Source: CAYMCQ01 sp964389025
GTDB lineage: Bacteria; Verrucomicrobiota; Verrucomicrobiia; Limisphaerales; CAYMCQ01
DNA: 64,000 nt
Assembly: GCA_964389025.1 (NCBI GenBank)
Contig: CAYMCQ010000010.1
Coordinates: 13,509-77,508, forward strand
Direction: 5' to 3'
Shown: positions 18,113-26,876 of the stretch, piece after piece
Position numbering within the stretch: the stretch's first letter is position 1
How the letters are laid out: the number at the start of each line of letters is the position of its first letter
Notes under the pieces: model-generated
What the model saw: only the letters and a program-made list of their open reading frames with translations
Told to the model about the DNA's origin: nothing
Databases searched by the model: none
Program-made: the position numbers and the translations under genes

Positions 18113-18263
18113 CCAAACACCAAACACCAAACACCAAATAAACACCAACCACTAAAGTCCAAATCCCGGGCCAAGGGCAACCTGCCGCCGCCGAAATATC
18201 GGCCACGGAAGCTTTTGTGAACTTGGAAGTCCTTTGGTGTTTGGTGTTTGGCGTTTGGTGTTT
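18113..18263. repeat. stutter dyad (CCAAACA / TGTTTGG type)
   Basis: Tandem CCAAACA words at 18113-18150 face tandem TGTTTGG words at 18222-18260, with a ~70-bp spacer. It fills the gap between the permease and ATPase genes of the exporter. When read as protein it gives LVFGVWCLEF-like peptides. The same layout recurs at 56660-56800. Confidence 0.85.
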
Positions 18264-19112
18264 TCAAATGATGTCGGCAAAAGTTTTTTCCGTGCTGCGA
18301 AAATAAATCGCGCCCGTCACGAGCAGCACGGCCACGATTCCCACTCCAGCCCACAGCCCGGCCCAGTTCGGCTCGAACGCCGCGCCAAAGATGCACCAGC
18401 GAAAACCGTCAATGATCCCGACGAGCGGATTCAGACCGACCCATCCGCCCCAGCGCCTGTAAAGTTCGTCCGACAGATAGCCGACCGGACTGATGTAAAT
18501 CCCCATGCGCACGATGAACGGCACGATGTATTTCACGTCGCGATATTTCACGTTGAGCGCGCTGAACCAGAATCCAGCCGCGAGCGATGCGAAAAATATC
18601 AGCGCGAAAAACACCGGCAGCAGCAATATGTATGGCGTGACCGGAATGTGATACAAAACCATCAGCAACAGCAGCAGTCCCAGTGCGATGAGAAAATCCA
18701 CCGTGCCGCTCAACACCGCGCTCATGGGAATGATCAACCGCGGAAAATAGATTTTCGTGATCATGTTTTGCGACGCGATGAGGGAGTTGCTGCTTTCGCT
18801 CAACGCATTGGCAAAGAACAGCCACGGCACCAGCGCGGCAAAACTGAAGATCGGGAACGGCATGTCTTTTGTGTCCACCTTCGCGATCTTGCCGAAGATG
18901 ACCGTGAACACGACCATGATGAGCAGCGGTTGCAAGACCGCCCACGCGACGCCGATGTAGGTCTGCTTGTAACGGATGAGGACGTTGCGCCACGAGAGCA
19001 TCAGGAACAGCTCGCGATATTGCCAAAGCTCGCGCAGATTCAGCGCGGCCAGCCCGCGCCGCGGGCGGATCACGCGGTCATAAGTCCCAAGTTCAGTGGC
19101 GGACGAGTTCAT
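18264..19112 (-). CDS. ABC-2 type polysaccharide export permease (Wzm-like)
   Basis: The 282-residue membrane protein has about six hydrophobic spans. The first block is LLIMVVFTVIFG, then ALVPWLFFANAL, VDFLIALGLLLLLMVLY, ILLLPVFFALIFFASL, the IVPFIVRMGIYISPVGY helix and a last span GLWAGVGIVAVLLVTGAIYF. The cytoplasmic N-terminus LFLMLSWRNVLIRYKQTYIG is typical of O-antigen/teichoic-acid exporters. It pairs with the ATPase gene downstream to move a lipid-linked glycan across the inner membrane. Confidence 0.93.
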   Translation of the reverse strand: MNSSATELGTYDRVIRPRRGLAALNLRELWQYRELFLMLSWRNVLIRYKQTYIGVAWAVLQPLLIMVVFTVIFGKIAKVDTKDMPFPIFSFAALVPWLFFANALSESSNSLIASQNMITKIYFPRLIIPMSAVLSGTVDFLIALGLLLLLMVLYHIPVTPYILLLPVFFALIFFASLAAGFWFSALNVKYRDVKYIVPFIVRMGIYISPVGYLSDELYRRWGGWVGLNPLVGIIDGFRWCIFGAAFEPNWAGLWAGVGIVAVLLVTGAIYFRSTEKTFADII

Positions 19113-19126
19113 TTCTCTTTCGGTGA

Positions 19127-19188
19127 CCCCTCACCCCGGCCCTCTCCCCATCCGATGGGGAGAGGGTGGCGTTTCGCCGGGTGAGGGC
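19127..19188. repeat. palindromic repeat (CCCTCACCCC...GGGTGAGGG)
   Basis: CCCCTCACCCCGGCCCTCTC faces GAGAGGGTGGCG...GGGTGAGGGC around a central CATCCGATGGGG. It lies upstream of the permease gene. A near-identical element is inside the FkbH gene at 25172-25234. The rest of the gap to 19311 shows nothing further. Confidence 0.85.
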
Positions 19189-19311
19189 ACGCAACAATCA
19201 TGTTTGAGCGTATAAAAGCGAGTGTGCAGTGTGCAATAGCCGTGTGGTCGTGACAATCTTTAACTGCCTCGCAGATTTAAGCGACTGAGACAACTCCGAT
19301 TGCTGCGCTGA

Positions 19312-22300
19312 TCAGGGCGCGAGCCAGGCACGATACCACCGCTGTCCCTCGTTCAGGCTGTTCGTGTCCGTGAAATGGATGAAGCCGCTGGCGTCTTCGT
19401 TGGTCATGATCGAAATCCAGTCCGGCAGGTTCGTGGAAAGCTGGATCACGCGCTTACCGCCCGCATGCCCGATCAGCCGAGTTTGAAAAACGCCGACGCC
19501 GTTGCTGTTGCCTTCGAGAAACATGTTCAGGAATTTCAATTCCGAATCCAGATACAATTCCGCAATCTCGCTTGTGACTGAACCGATCGCATTGGTGACG
19601 AGCACGCGGTAAGCGCCCTCGTTGGCAGATTGGAAGTTGGGGATTGTCAGTGACGATCCGGCCGCACCGCTGATGCCAGCCGATTTGAAGAACCATTGAT
19701 AGCCAGCTGACCCATCGGCCACGACTGTCAAGGTCACATTGCTGCCAGCCGGAACGGTCTGGCTTTGGGGTTGCGTCATGATGTTCGGAGGATTAATAAA
19801 GAACACCGAGAGACCGGCGGGCGGCGAACTGGTTACACTGCCGAAGATGTTTGTGACAGCGACGGTATAACTTGCTGCATCGTTGCCCTTCACATTGCTT
19901 AGAACCAGGTTTGGTGTCGTTGCTCCTGACGCGTTGCCGCCATCGTTCAAAACGAAACCGTTTTTCAGCCATTGATAACTCAAAGGCTGTTCTCCGGTCG
20001 CGCTCACGGTGAAACTTGCAATCGTTCCTGCGCAGTTCGTGCGGGACGACGGGAGAGCGGTGATTGTCGGCGAATCAAGCACCGTCAGCGTCGCGGGCAA
20101 ACTAGTCGTGCCGCCGCCAGTGGTTGAAACGACGACGGTGTAACTGCCATCGTTGGTGGTTTGCACGTCGCTCAAAATCAAAGTTGCCGTGTTCGCCCCC
20201 GAGACGTTGCCGCCATCCGTCAGATTCACTCCGTCCTTCTGCCATTGATAACCCAGCGACATAAATGGAGGCGCGACGGCATTCACAGTGAAGGTAGCAA
20301 TTGTTTTCACGAGGTTCGTGCGGCTGAGGGGTTGCGAAACAATCAACGGCGGCGCGGTTATCAAGTTTGTCGCGAGCGCGACACAGCGGTATCCTCGCCG
20401 AGCAATCGCAATGACATTCGACAAACCCGGCGGAACATAGGTCCAGTTACGATACCAATCCCACGCGACCACCGTCCCGTCGCGCTTAAGCGCCATGTGA
20501 TCAGCGATCCCCACCACGTTCGACAATCCCGCTGGAACTTCGCCGCGGGCAAAGCCCCAGGCGACCACGGTGCCGTCCGTTTTCACAGCCCAACTGTTTT
20601 GGCCATCCGCCGCAATTGCCACGACATTTGCAGCGTCGTCTGGAGCTAACGATGGATCATAGTCGGGGTCATAGCCCTCATCGCTACCGTCGTAACCCCA
20701 GCCGACCACCTTGCCGTTGGACTTCAGCGCCAGACTGTGAGACTGGCCCGCCGCGATTTTCGTCACCCCACTCAATGATGACGGGGGAGTGTCCTGGCCC
20801 CAATCATATTCAGGTTGATAGTCTTCAGGATCTGCCGGGTGCAAGCCCCACCCGACGACTTTGCCGTTGGATCTCAGTGCCAGGCTGTATTCTTCACCTC
20901 CCGTGACCGCTATGGCGTTCGTAAGATTGGCCGGAACATCTTCATAACCTGCGTCACCCCACTGGACAACACTGCCGCCAGCCTTCACTGCCAGACTGTG
21001 ATACGAACCTGCTCCTATGGCCACCGCGTTCGTCAGGCCTGCGGGAACATCAGTCTGCCCGCTGTAGTTGCCACCCCATGCAACCACTTTGCCGTCAGCC
21101 TTGAGAGCCATGCTGTGGTAATAGCCTGCGGCAATCTTCGTCACGTTCGTTAGACCGAATGGAACATCGGTAAGGCTGGAAGTGTAAGTGTCCCATTGAA
21201 CGACCGTCGTCACATGTGGAATGGTGCCCACGAACAATAAAGCGTTGGAACTTGTCATCGTTCCGTAAACGTTGCTGACCACGACGGAATAAAAGCCCGC
21301 GTCGCTCGGCGAGACATTCGTGAGCGTCAAACTGGAATCCGTTGCGCTGGTAATTGGGTTGCCGTTAAAAAGCCATTGATAGGAAAGCGGCGCCGTGCCT
21401 ATTGCTGCCACTGTGAGAGTTGCGCTACATCCCACAGAAACCGCCTGGCCAACAGGCTGTGCAACGATCAATGGGTCGCCAAACGTAAGTCGTGCTACGC
21501 AGCTGGTTGTCGAACCAAGGCCATTGGTGATTACCACATCGTAGTCTCCCTGATCGCTTCTCTGAACGTTGGAGATGGTCAAGGTAGCTGAATTTGCGGC
21601 GGACATGTTGCTGCTCTCATTCAAATAAGCGCCGTCCTTCCGCCACTGATAATTAAAAGGTGCTGAACCAACAACCGTCACAAGGAATGTAGCGAGAGTA
21701 TTTGCAAGGTTAGTCCGCCCCACCGGCTGTGTCACGATAGTCGGCGTCATGGAAATCACCGTCAAGGTAGCGGGCAAACTGGTGATGCTTTTAAGTTGGT
21801 CGGCAATGGTCACAGTATAATTCGCAACGTCTGAATCTTGCACGTTGCTGAGGGTCAAACTTGTTGTGGTTGCTCCCGAGACGTTGCCGCCATCTGTCAA
21901 ATTCGTTCCGTTCTTTCTCCATTGATATGAGAATGGAGCCGAACCAGAAACGGACACGGTAAAAGTCACCGAACCGCCAGCACCGTTGGTTTGGCTGTTT
22001 GGCTGAACCAGAATTGACGGTGGAACCGGCACAACTGTCAGAACCGCATCCGGGCTGATTGCCGTGCCGAAGGCATTCGTCACCAAGAGCGTATAGATGC
22101 CCGCATCCCCGATCTGCACATTGTAAATTGTATAGTTTTGATTTGTCGCGCCCGCGATGTTGCCGCCATTTTTTCGCCATTGATATGCCAGTGGTGGAGT
22201 GCCGTCGGCTTGAATCCAGAACGTTGCCGTTTGGCCGACGTTCACCGCTTTGTTTGTCGGTTGAATGAGAATAAACGGCGGAACCGGCACAACCGTCAGA

Positions 22301-23451
22301 AGAGCATTTGAACTGGTCACCGAGCCGAGTGAATTCGTAATGAGAACCGCGTAAGTCCCGGAATGATTAGTCTGCGCATTGGCTATTGTATAACTTGAGT
22401 TCGTCGCGCCAGATATTGCGCTGTTGTTTTTCCGCCATTGATACGTCAAAGGATGACTGCCAGTGGCGAGAACATCCAATGTTACGGTTTGGCCTACACC
22501 AGTGGTTTGATTTGCGGGTTGAACAACAATCGCCGGGGGCGAATCCTTCACAAGCGCCAAACTGCAAGCAGCTCCCGCCGCCACTGCCACAACATCGCTC
22601 AATCCCTCGGGCACAGTCGTCTGACCGGAGGAGTTCAGTCCCCATGCGACCACCGTTCCGTTCGATTTCAATGCCAAAGCGTGCCACGTGCCCGCTGCAA
22701 TCGCGACCCCATTAGTCAGATCCACTGGCACATTTCCGGTCCCATTATAGGTGCAGCCCCACGTTGCGACTCTGCCGTCTGCTTTTAATGCCAAGCCGTA
22801 TTGAAAATCAGATGCGATCGCTACCACGTTGCTCAAATCTGCTGGCGTATCAATTCCACAGCCAGACCAGGCAAGTCCCCACATGACAACTGTCCCATTT
22901 GATTTCAGCGCGATACCATTGTCTTCACCTGTCTCGATGGCTACCACGTTGCTCAAACCGGGCGGCACACAAGTTTCGCAGTTTAGACCTAAGCCCCATG
23001 CTGCTACCGTTCCGTCCTGCTTCAAAGCTAGGCTGAAGCCTGGCCCAGCCGATATTGCGACGACATTGCTCAATCCTGAAGGCACAGGAGATGGATTATA
23101 GCCCCATTGCACGACTCTTCCGTCGGCTTTCAATGCCAGACTATGCTCCGTGCCTCCAGCAATCGCCACCGCGTTCGTTAAATTCGGGGGAACATTGCAC
23201 TGGCCATTCCAGTTGCCGCCCCACGCGACCACTTTGCCGTCGGACTTTAAAGCAAGATTGTGAAAGGAAGCAGAGGCAACCGCCACCACGTTCGTTAAAC
23301 CTGCTGGAACAGTTGCTTCGCCATAAGTATTGCCGCCCCACGCGACCACTCTGCTCGCGCCGAAAGCATTTCCCGCCATCATCACGCCGACCAAATTCAG
23401 CGCGATGATTTGCAGCGCACGGGCAATCTTTCTGAAAGATGATTTGTTCAC
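19312..23451 (-). CDS. giant secreted RCC1-repeat/Ig-like domain protein
   Basis: About 1379 residues from GTG 23451, chosen because GAGG lies 5 bp upstream and the product then begins with a clean Sec signal ending MMAGNAFGA. The order is seven or so RCC1-type blades (VVAWGGN...LALKSDG), about five Ig-like domains (YQWRKNG...SLTLSNVQ), a second RCC1 array, about three more Ig-like domains, and a C-terminal module ending GQRWYRAWLAP. RCC1 arrays form beta-propellers; Ig-like repeats extend such proteins from the cell. It is probably a surface adhesin or glycan-associated protein. The frame remains open upstream to TTG 23526, across a poly-G tract, but that start has no ribosome site. Confidence 0.85.
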   Translation of the reverse strand: MNKSSFRKIARALQIIALNLVGVMMAGNAFGASRVVAWGGNTYGEATVPAGLTNVVAVASASFHNLALKSDGKVVAWGGNWNGQCNVPPNLTNAVAIAGGTEHSLALKADGRVVQWGYNPSPVPSGLSNVVAISAGPGFSLALKQDGTVAAWGLGLNCETCVPPGLSNVVAIETGEDNGIALKSNGTVVMWGLAWSGCGIDTPADLSNVVAIASDFQYGLALKADGRVATWGCTYNGTGNVPVDLTNGVAIAAGTWHALALKSNGTVVAWGLNSSGQTTVPEGLSDVVAVAAGAACSLALVKDSPPAIVVQPANQTTGVGQTVTLDVLATGSHPLTYQWRKNNSAISGATNSSYTIANAQTNHSGTYAVLITNSLGSVTSSNALLTVVPVPPFILIQPTNKAVNVGQTATFWIQADGTPPLAYQWRKNGGNIAGATNQNYTIYNVQIGDAGIYTLLVTNAFGTAISPDAVLTVVPVPPSILVQPNSQTNGAGGSVTFTVSVSGSAPFSYQWRKNGTNLTDGGNVSGATTTSLTLSNVQDSDVANYTVTIADQLKSITSLPATLTVISMTPTIVTQPVGRTNLANTLATFLVTVVGSAPFNYQWRKDGAYLNESSNMSAANSATLTISNVQRSDQGDYDVVITNGLGSTTSCVARLTFGDPLIVAQPVGQAVSVGCSATLTVAAIGTAPLSYQWLFNGNPITSATDSSLTLTNVSPSDAGFYSVVVSNVYGTMTSSNALLFVGTIPHVTTVVQWDTYTSSLTDVPFGLTNVTKIAAGYYHSMALKADGKVVAWGGNYSGQTDVPAGLTNAVAIGAGSYHSLAVKAGGSVVQWGDAGYEDVPANLTNAIAVTGGEEYSLALRSNGKVVGWGLHPADPEDYQPEYDWGQDTPPSSLSGVTKIAAGQSHSLALKSNGKVVGWGYDGSDEGYDPDYDPSLAPDDAANVVAIAADGQNSWAVKTDGTVVAWGFARGEVPAGLSNVVGIADHMALKRDGTVVAWDWYRNWTYVPPGLSNVIAIARRGYRCVALATNLITAPPLIVSQPLSRTNLVKTIATFTVNAVAPPFMSLGYQWQKDGVNLTDGGNVSGANTATLILSDVQTTNDGSYTVVVSTTGGGTTSLPATLTVLDSPTITALPSSRTNCAGTIASFTVSATGEQPLSYQWLKNGFVLNDGGNASGATTPNLVLSNVKGNDAASYTVAVTNIFGSVTSSPPAGLSVFFINPPNIMTQPQSQTVPAGSNVTLTVVADGSAGYQWFFKSAGISGAAGSSLTIPNFQSANEGAYRVLVTNAIGSVTSEIAELYLDSELKFLNMFLEGNSNGVGVFQTRLIGHAGGKRVIQLSTNLPDWISIMTNEDASGFIHFTDTNSLNEGQRWYRAWLAP

Positions 23452-23498
23452 CAAAGCCTCGGCGAATTCTATTTCATAGGTTTCCCAAAAATGTGAAT

Positions 23499-23512
23499 GG
23501 GGGGGGGGGGGG
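23499..23512. repeat. homopolymeric G tract (14 G)
   Basis: Fourteen consecutive G (C on the coding strand) lie about 50 bp upstream of the GTG start of the RCC1/Ig gene and about 70 bp upstream of the divergent FkbH gene. If translation began at TTG 23526 instead, the tract would be inside the gene and length change would shift the frame. It is a candidate slipped-strand switch or an assembly-sensitive spot. Confidence 0.9.
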
Positions 23513-23581
23513 AATGTCGAGGACAAAATTCGTGTTTTTCCGGCGCAAACTATTGCCGCCGCGCGTATTATTCGGAATTGA

Positions 23582-25522
23582 ATGATCCGTCGCCGTCCGT
23601 ATCATCAGCAGGAAAAAAATTCCGGCGAACAATCCTTGCCGGCACGAATGAACGGCGACCCAACCATTCAAAAATATTTGCGGGAACTTCAGCCATTGCC
23701 GTCGTCCTACTTGAAAGCGGCGCGGCAGATCGAGGCGGAGGCTGGCGATGGATTGCGGCCAACGAAAGTGGCGGTCGTCTCCACGTTCACCAGCGAATTG
23801 CTCCGGCCCTACGTCATCGTCGAGGGCGCAGCGCGCGGACTGAAGGCTGATCTGCATTTCGCGCCGTTCAATCAGTTGGAGCAGCAATTACTCGACAAGG
23901 CTAGTCCGCTTTATGGTTTCCAACCCGAAGTCATAATTATCGCTGCGCGGCTGGAGGAAATCGCGCCTGACTTGACGGCGCGGTTTGTCCGGCTCTCGCG
24001 CAAGGAAATCGAGGACGAAACTGCTGCTGTTGAAAAACGGATTTCAAACCTCGTCGCCGGAGTGCGGCAGTTTTCGGCGGCGAAGATTTTGGTCTTTAAC
24101 TTTGCGCCACCGTTGTTGCTGTCTGCCGGGGTTGCTGATTCAGCGCTCGAGATTTCACAAAGCGCCGTCGTGCAACGGCTCAATGACAAACTGGCCGCGG
24201 TCTGCAAAAATTCTCCCGACGCGCACGTGTTCGACTACGCGCGGATGGTTTTTGAGTTCGGGTTGAACCGCTGGCACGACGCGAAATTATTTTATCTCGG
24301 CAGGGTTCCGTTGACGCTCGACGCACAGATCGAGACGGCGCGGCAACTGGCGCGGTATCTTCGCGTGTTGTTTTTTCCTCCGTGCAAATGCCTAGTGCTC
24401 GACCTCGACAACACGCTTTGGGGTGGTGTGCTTGGCGAGGACGGCATCGGCGGAATTGCACTCGGCGAAGAATATCCCGGTCGTGTTTACAAAGATTTTC
24501 AGCGGTATCTCTTGTCGTTGCGTGATCAGGGAATCCTTCTGGCCATCGCCAGCAAGAACAACGAGGCGGACGTGCTTGAGCTTTTTCAAAAACATTCCGA
24601 CTGCGTGCTGCGGTTGGAGGATTTCGCGGCGCATCAAATCAATTGGTCGGACAAACCGGAAAATTTACGACAAATCGCTGCCGCGCTGAACATCGGCACG
24701 GACGCGCTGGCGTTTTTCGACGACAATCCCGTGGAGCGCGAACTGGTGCGGCAGCGAATGCCGGAAGTGACGGTCATTGACGCGCCGGAAAGTCCGCTGG
24801 AATTCATCGCGGTCGTGAGCAAGTCCGTCGCATTTGATCGCCTGACTGTTTCCGCCGAAGACCGGAAGCGCGGCGCGATGTATGCCGAGCAGCGGCAGCG
24901 GAAATCGTTGCAGGCCGAGTGCGCTTCCACGGAAGACTTTTTGAAGAGCCTCGATATGAAAGTCACGATCGGCAGCGTGGATGAGGAAACGCTGGAGCGC
25001 GTGGCGCAACTTCTGGCCAAGACGAACCAGTTCAATCTCACGACACGGCGTCACAGCGCGGCGCAAATCACGCAGATGATTGACGCGGGCGCAATCGCGT
25101 TGTGGATCCGTGTCGCGGACCGTTTCGGAGACAACGGATTGGTGGGTGTGGCGATTGCGGTGCCAGCGTCGCCCCTCACCCCATCCCTCTCCCCATCGGA
25201 TGGGGAGAGGGTGGCCGGAGGCCGGGAGAGGGGCTGGATGATTGACACGTTCCTGCTCAGTTGCCGTGTCATTGGCCGACAGGTGGAAACCGCGCTGTTG
25301 AGCAGGCTTGTTCAATTGATCCGCGAGCGTGGCGGGAAGACGGTTCGCGGCCAATACATTCCGACGGCGAAAAATAGTCTGGTTGCAGAATTTTATCCCA
25401 AGCACGGTTTCAAGGAGAACGGCGATGGTTGGGGGTTGGATGTGTCACGAAGCGAGATTCGATCTCCCGAATTTATTTCGGTGACGTTTGCTGACGGGAA
25501 GACGGCGGTTGCGGCGACGTGA
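23582..25522 (+). CDS. FkbH-like HAD-IIIC phosphatase/glyceryl-ACP synthase-type enzyme
   Basis: From ATG 23582 (646 residues) or, less hydrophilic at the start, ATG 23648; neither has a clear ribosome site. The N-terminal part (to ~270) resembles the SGNH-like region of FkbH proteins. The HAD motif LDLDNTLWGGVLGEDG follows near residue 272, then SKNNEADV and FDDNPVERELV. The C-terminal GNAT-like region contains LLAKTNQFNLTTRRHS. FkbH enzymes dephosphorylate 1,3-bisphosphoglycerate and place a glyceryl unit on an ACP. A free ACP lies at 27922, and I infer they are partners. A palindromic repeat at 25172-25234 inserts ~21 in-frame residues (SPLTPSLSPSDGER...). Confidence 0.85.
   Translation: MIRRRPYHQQEKNSGEQSLPARMNGDPTIQKYLRELQPLPSSYLKAARQIEAEAGDGLRPTKVAVVSTFTSELLRPYVIVEGAARGLKADLHFAPFNQLEQQLLDKASPLYGFQPEVIIIAARLEEIAPDLTARFVRLSRKEIEDETAAVEKRISNLVAGVRQFSAAKILVFNFAPPLLLSAGVADSALEISQSAVVQRLNDKLAAVCKNSPDAHVFDYARMVFEFGLNRWHDAKLFYLGRVPLTLDAQIETARQLARYLRVLFFPPCKCLVLDLDNTLWGGVLGEDGIGGIALGEEYPGRVYKDFQRYLLSLRDQGILLAIASKNNEADVLELFQKHSDCVLRLEDFAAHQINWSDKPENLRQIAAALNIGTDALAFFDDNPVERELVRQRMPEVTVIDAPESPLEFIAVVSKSVAFDRLTVSAEDRKRGAMYAEQRQRKSLQAECASTEDFLKSLDMKVTIGSVDEETLERVAQLLAKTNQFNLTTRRHSAAQITQMIDAGAIALWIRVADRFGDNGLVGVAIAVPASPLTPSLSPSDGERVAGGRERGWMIDTFLLSCRVIGRQVETALLSRLVQLIRERGGKTVRGQYIPTAKNSLVAEFYPKHGFKENGDGWGLDVSRSEIRSPEFISVTFADGKTAVAAT
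25172..25234. repeat. palindromic repeat inside FkbH gene
   Basis: CCCCTCACCCCATCCCTCTC faces GAGAGGGTGGCCGG...GGGAGAGGGG. It is the same family as 19127-19188 and is translated in frame into a peptide that interrupts the C-terminal domain. Confidence 0.9.
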
Positions 25523-25529
25523 CGATTGG

Positions 25530-25634
25530 CCGTAGCACAGGCGTCTCGCCAGCGGGTTCGTGAGGCGTCTCGCCTCGAGTTCGTCCGAGCGGCGAGACGC
25601 CGCTGGAACTCGCAGCCGGGACGGCTGCGCTACG
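25530..25634. repeat. compound G+C-rich palindromic repeat between convergent genes
   Basis: GTAGCACAGGCGTCTCGCC, GAGGCGTCTCGCCTC, GGCGAGACGCCGCTGG and a terminal GCTGCGCTAC form nested hairpins between the FkbH and deacetylase stops. It could also stop transcription from both sides. Confidence 0.8.
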
Positions 25635-25637
25635 AAA

Positions 25638-26666
25638 TCAATCCGTGACGACGCGTTTGAATCCGTGGTGAAACGCGGCCAGCGCGCCGCTGTGAACCAG
25701 CTTGAAGCGGGGCAACGTGGGGTAATTGCCGCTGATGCCGATGCGCGGCAGACATTCGAGATGCGCGGCGTGCGCGGGGAAAAGATTCGCGCTACGCGTG
25801 GTGGTCACGGTCTTGAAGCCGCACGATTTCGCCAGCGCGAATTCGCGGCTGCCAACGGCATTGCGACCGCCGAACGGATACGCGAAATGCTCCACCTCCC
25901 GACCAAGCTCCGATTCAATAATGCGGCGCGATTCGTTCAACTCGAACAAGACTTCCGCATCGGTCAGCTTGTTGAAATCGTAGTGGTTCACGGAGTGCGC
26001 GCCGATGGTGACGAGCGGGTCAGCGGCGAGTTTTTTGATTTCGTCCCAAGACATCGTGAGGCGTGATGAGTGACGGGTGACGGGTGACGGGTTGCCGTCG
26101 AAGAAGCGGGATAAAAAATCTTCGCGTTCCGCTGGGCCGAGGTTGCGGATGATTTCGCAGAGCGTGTCAAACGCGGTTTCCTTTTGCGCCTTCGATGCGG
26201 TTTGAAATTCTCGCCGCGGGTCAGCGATAGCTATGCGCTCACTTTTCAAAACCACCTCTTCAAGGCGATACCACCAGACGCATTCCGAGTTTTCGACGAA
26301 TGTAGTCGTGATGTTGATGGCGAACGGCGCGTTGTATTTTTTGAAAATGGGATAGGCCAGCGTGTAGTTGTCCAGATAACCATCGTCGAAAGTGAAGGCC
26401 AGAAATCTTTCCCCGCGCTTGCCGCTTTTCAGAATGTCATGGACTTCGCCGAGGTTGACGATGCGGACGTGTTGCTCCAACAGGTGGACAATCAGTTGTT
26501 CGAGGGACGCCGGTGAGATTTCCAGCGCCACGTTCGAGCTGATTCGCGGCGCGCTCGTCGGCTCGACGACCCGGTGCAGGCAAAGGATGGAGCCGATGCC
26601 GGAATAAAACGGACTCAGCGCCGCGCGGGCGACGTTGATTGCTGCTTTTCGCAAGACTCGCTTCAT
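25638..26666 (-). CDS. polysaccharide deacetylase family protein (NodB fold)
   Basis: The 342-residue protein has CLHRVVEP near the start, then the metal/catalytic motif FTFDDGYLDN around residue 92-101, GAHSVNH (H-x3-H) and FAYPFGG. A stutter repeat at 26061-26096 adds NPSPVTRHSSRLT in frame between two conserved segments. It is the last gene of the minus-strand run GNAT (26877), ACP 3, sulfatase-like and methyltransferase. It should remove acyl groups from a lipid-linked or exported glycan. It is distinct from the deacetylase at 8881, with low identity by eye. Confidence 0.88.
   Translation of the reverse strand: MKRVLRKAAINVARAALSPFYSGIGSILCLHRVVEPTSAPRISSNVALEISPASLEQLIVHLLEQHVRIVNLGEVHDILKSGKRGERFLAFTFDDGYLDNYTLAYPIFKKYNAPFAINITTTFVENSECVWWYRLEEVVLKSERIAIADPRREFQTASKAQKETAFDTLCEIIRNLGPAEREDFLSRFFDGNPSPVTRHSSRLTMSWDEIKKLAADPLVTIGAHSVNHYDFNKLTDAEVLFELNESRRIIESELGREVEHFAYPFGGRNAVGSREFALAKSCGFKTVTTTRSANLFPAHAAHLECLPRIGISGNYPTLPRFKLVHSGALAAFHHGFKRVVTD
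26061..26096. repeat. stutter repeat inside deacetylase gene
   Basis: Tandem GTGACGG words (TGACGGGTGACGGGTGACGG) are translated in frame as PSPVTRHSSR. The related word occurs in ybeY at 48581-48616. Confidence 0.85.
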
Positions 26667-26700
26667 GGTTGTCGATGTTTACGTTGGCGATTGACGCGCG

Positions 26701-26853
26701 TGGGTGGCACGGGCGTCTCGCCCGTCAAATTCGGCGTCCCGCTGAATTTCGTCGCACGAGATTGGCTGCTTATCGATGCGAATCAATTCAAAGTCGCAGC
26801 CTCTCATAAAGGTTTCCGGCGGGACGCCGGAAACAACAGGCCGGAGGCCTGTT
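26701..26853. repeat. cluster of palindromic repeats
   Basis: ACGGGCGTCTCGCCCGT at 26709-26725, then GTTTCCGGCGGGACGCCGGAAAC at about 26812-26834 and ACAGGCCGGAGGCCTGT at 26837-26853. They fill the 210-bp gap between the deacetylase and GNAT genes. No gene is seen in the gap. Confidence 0.85.
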
Positions 26854-26876
26854 CCACCGCTAGTAAATCGTAAATC

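Noticed and set aside
18113..18263. CRISPR array from short regular repeats
   Set aside because: Words are 7 bp with almost no spacers and face an inverted copy; no cas genes are present.
23452..23526. TTG 23526 as start of the RCC1/Ig protein
   Set aside because: It has no ribosome site and would precede the signal peptide with a hydrophilic proline run; GTG 23451 has GAGG at a good distance.
25171..25234. Frameshift or pseudogene in the FkbH gene
   Set aside because: The odd peptide is an in-frame palindromic insert; motifs continue on both sides.
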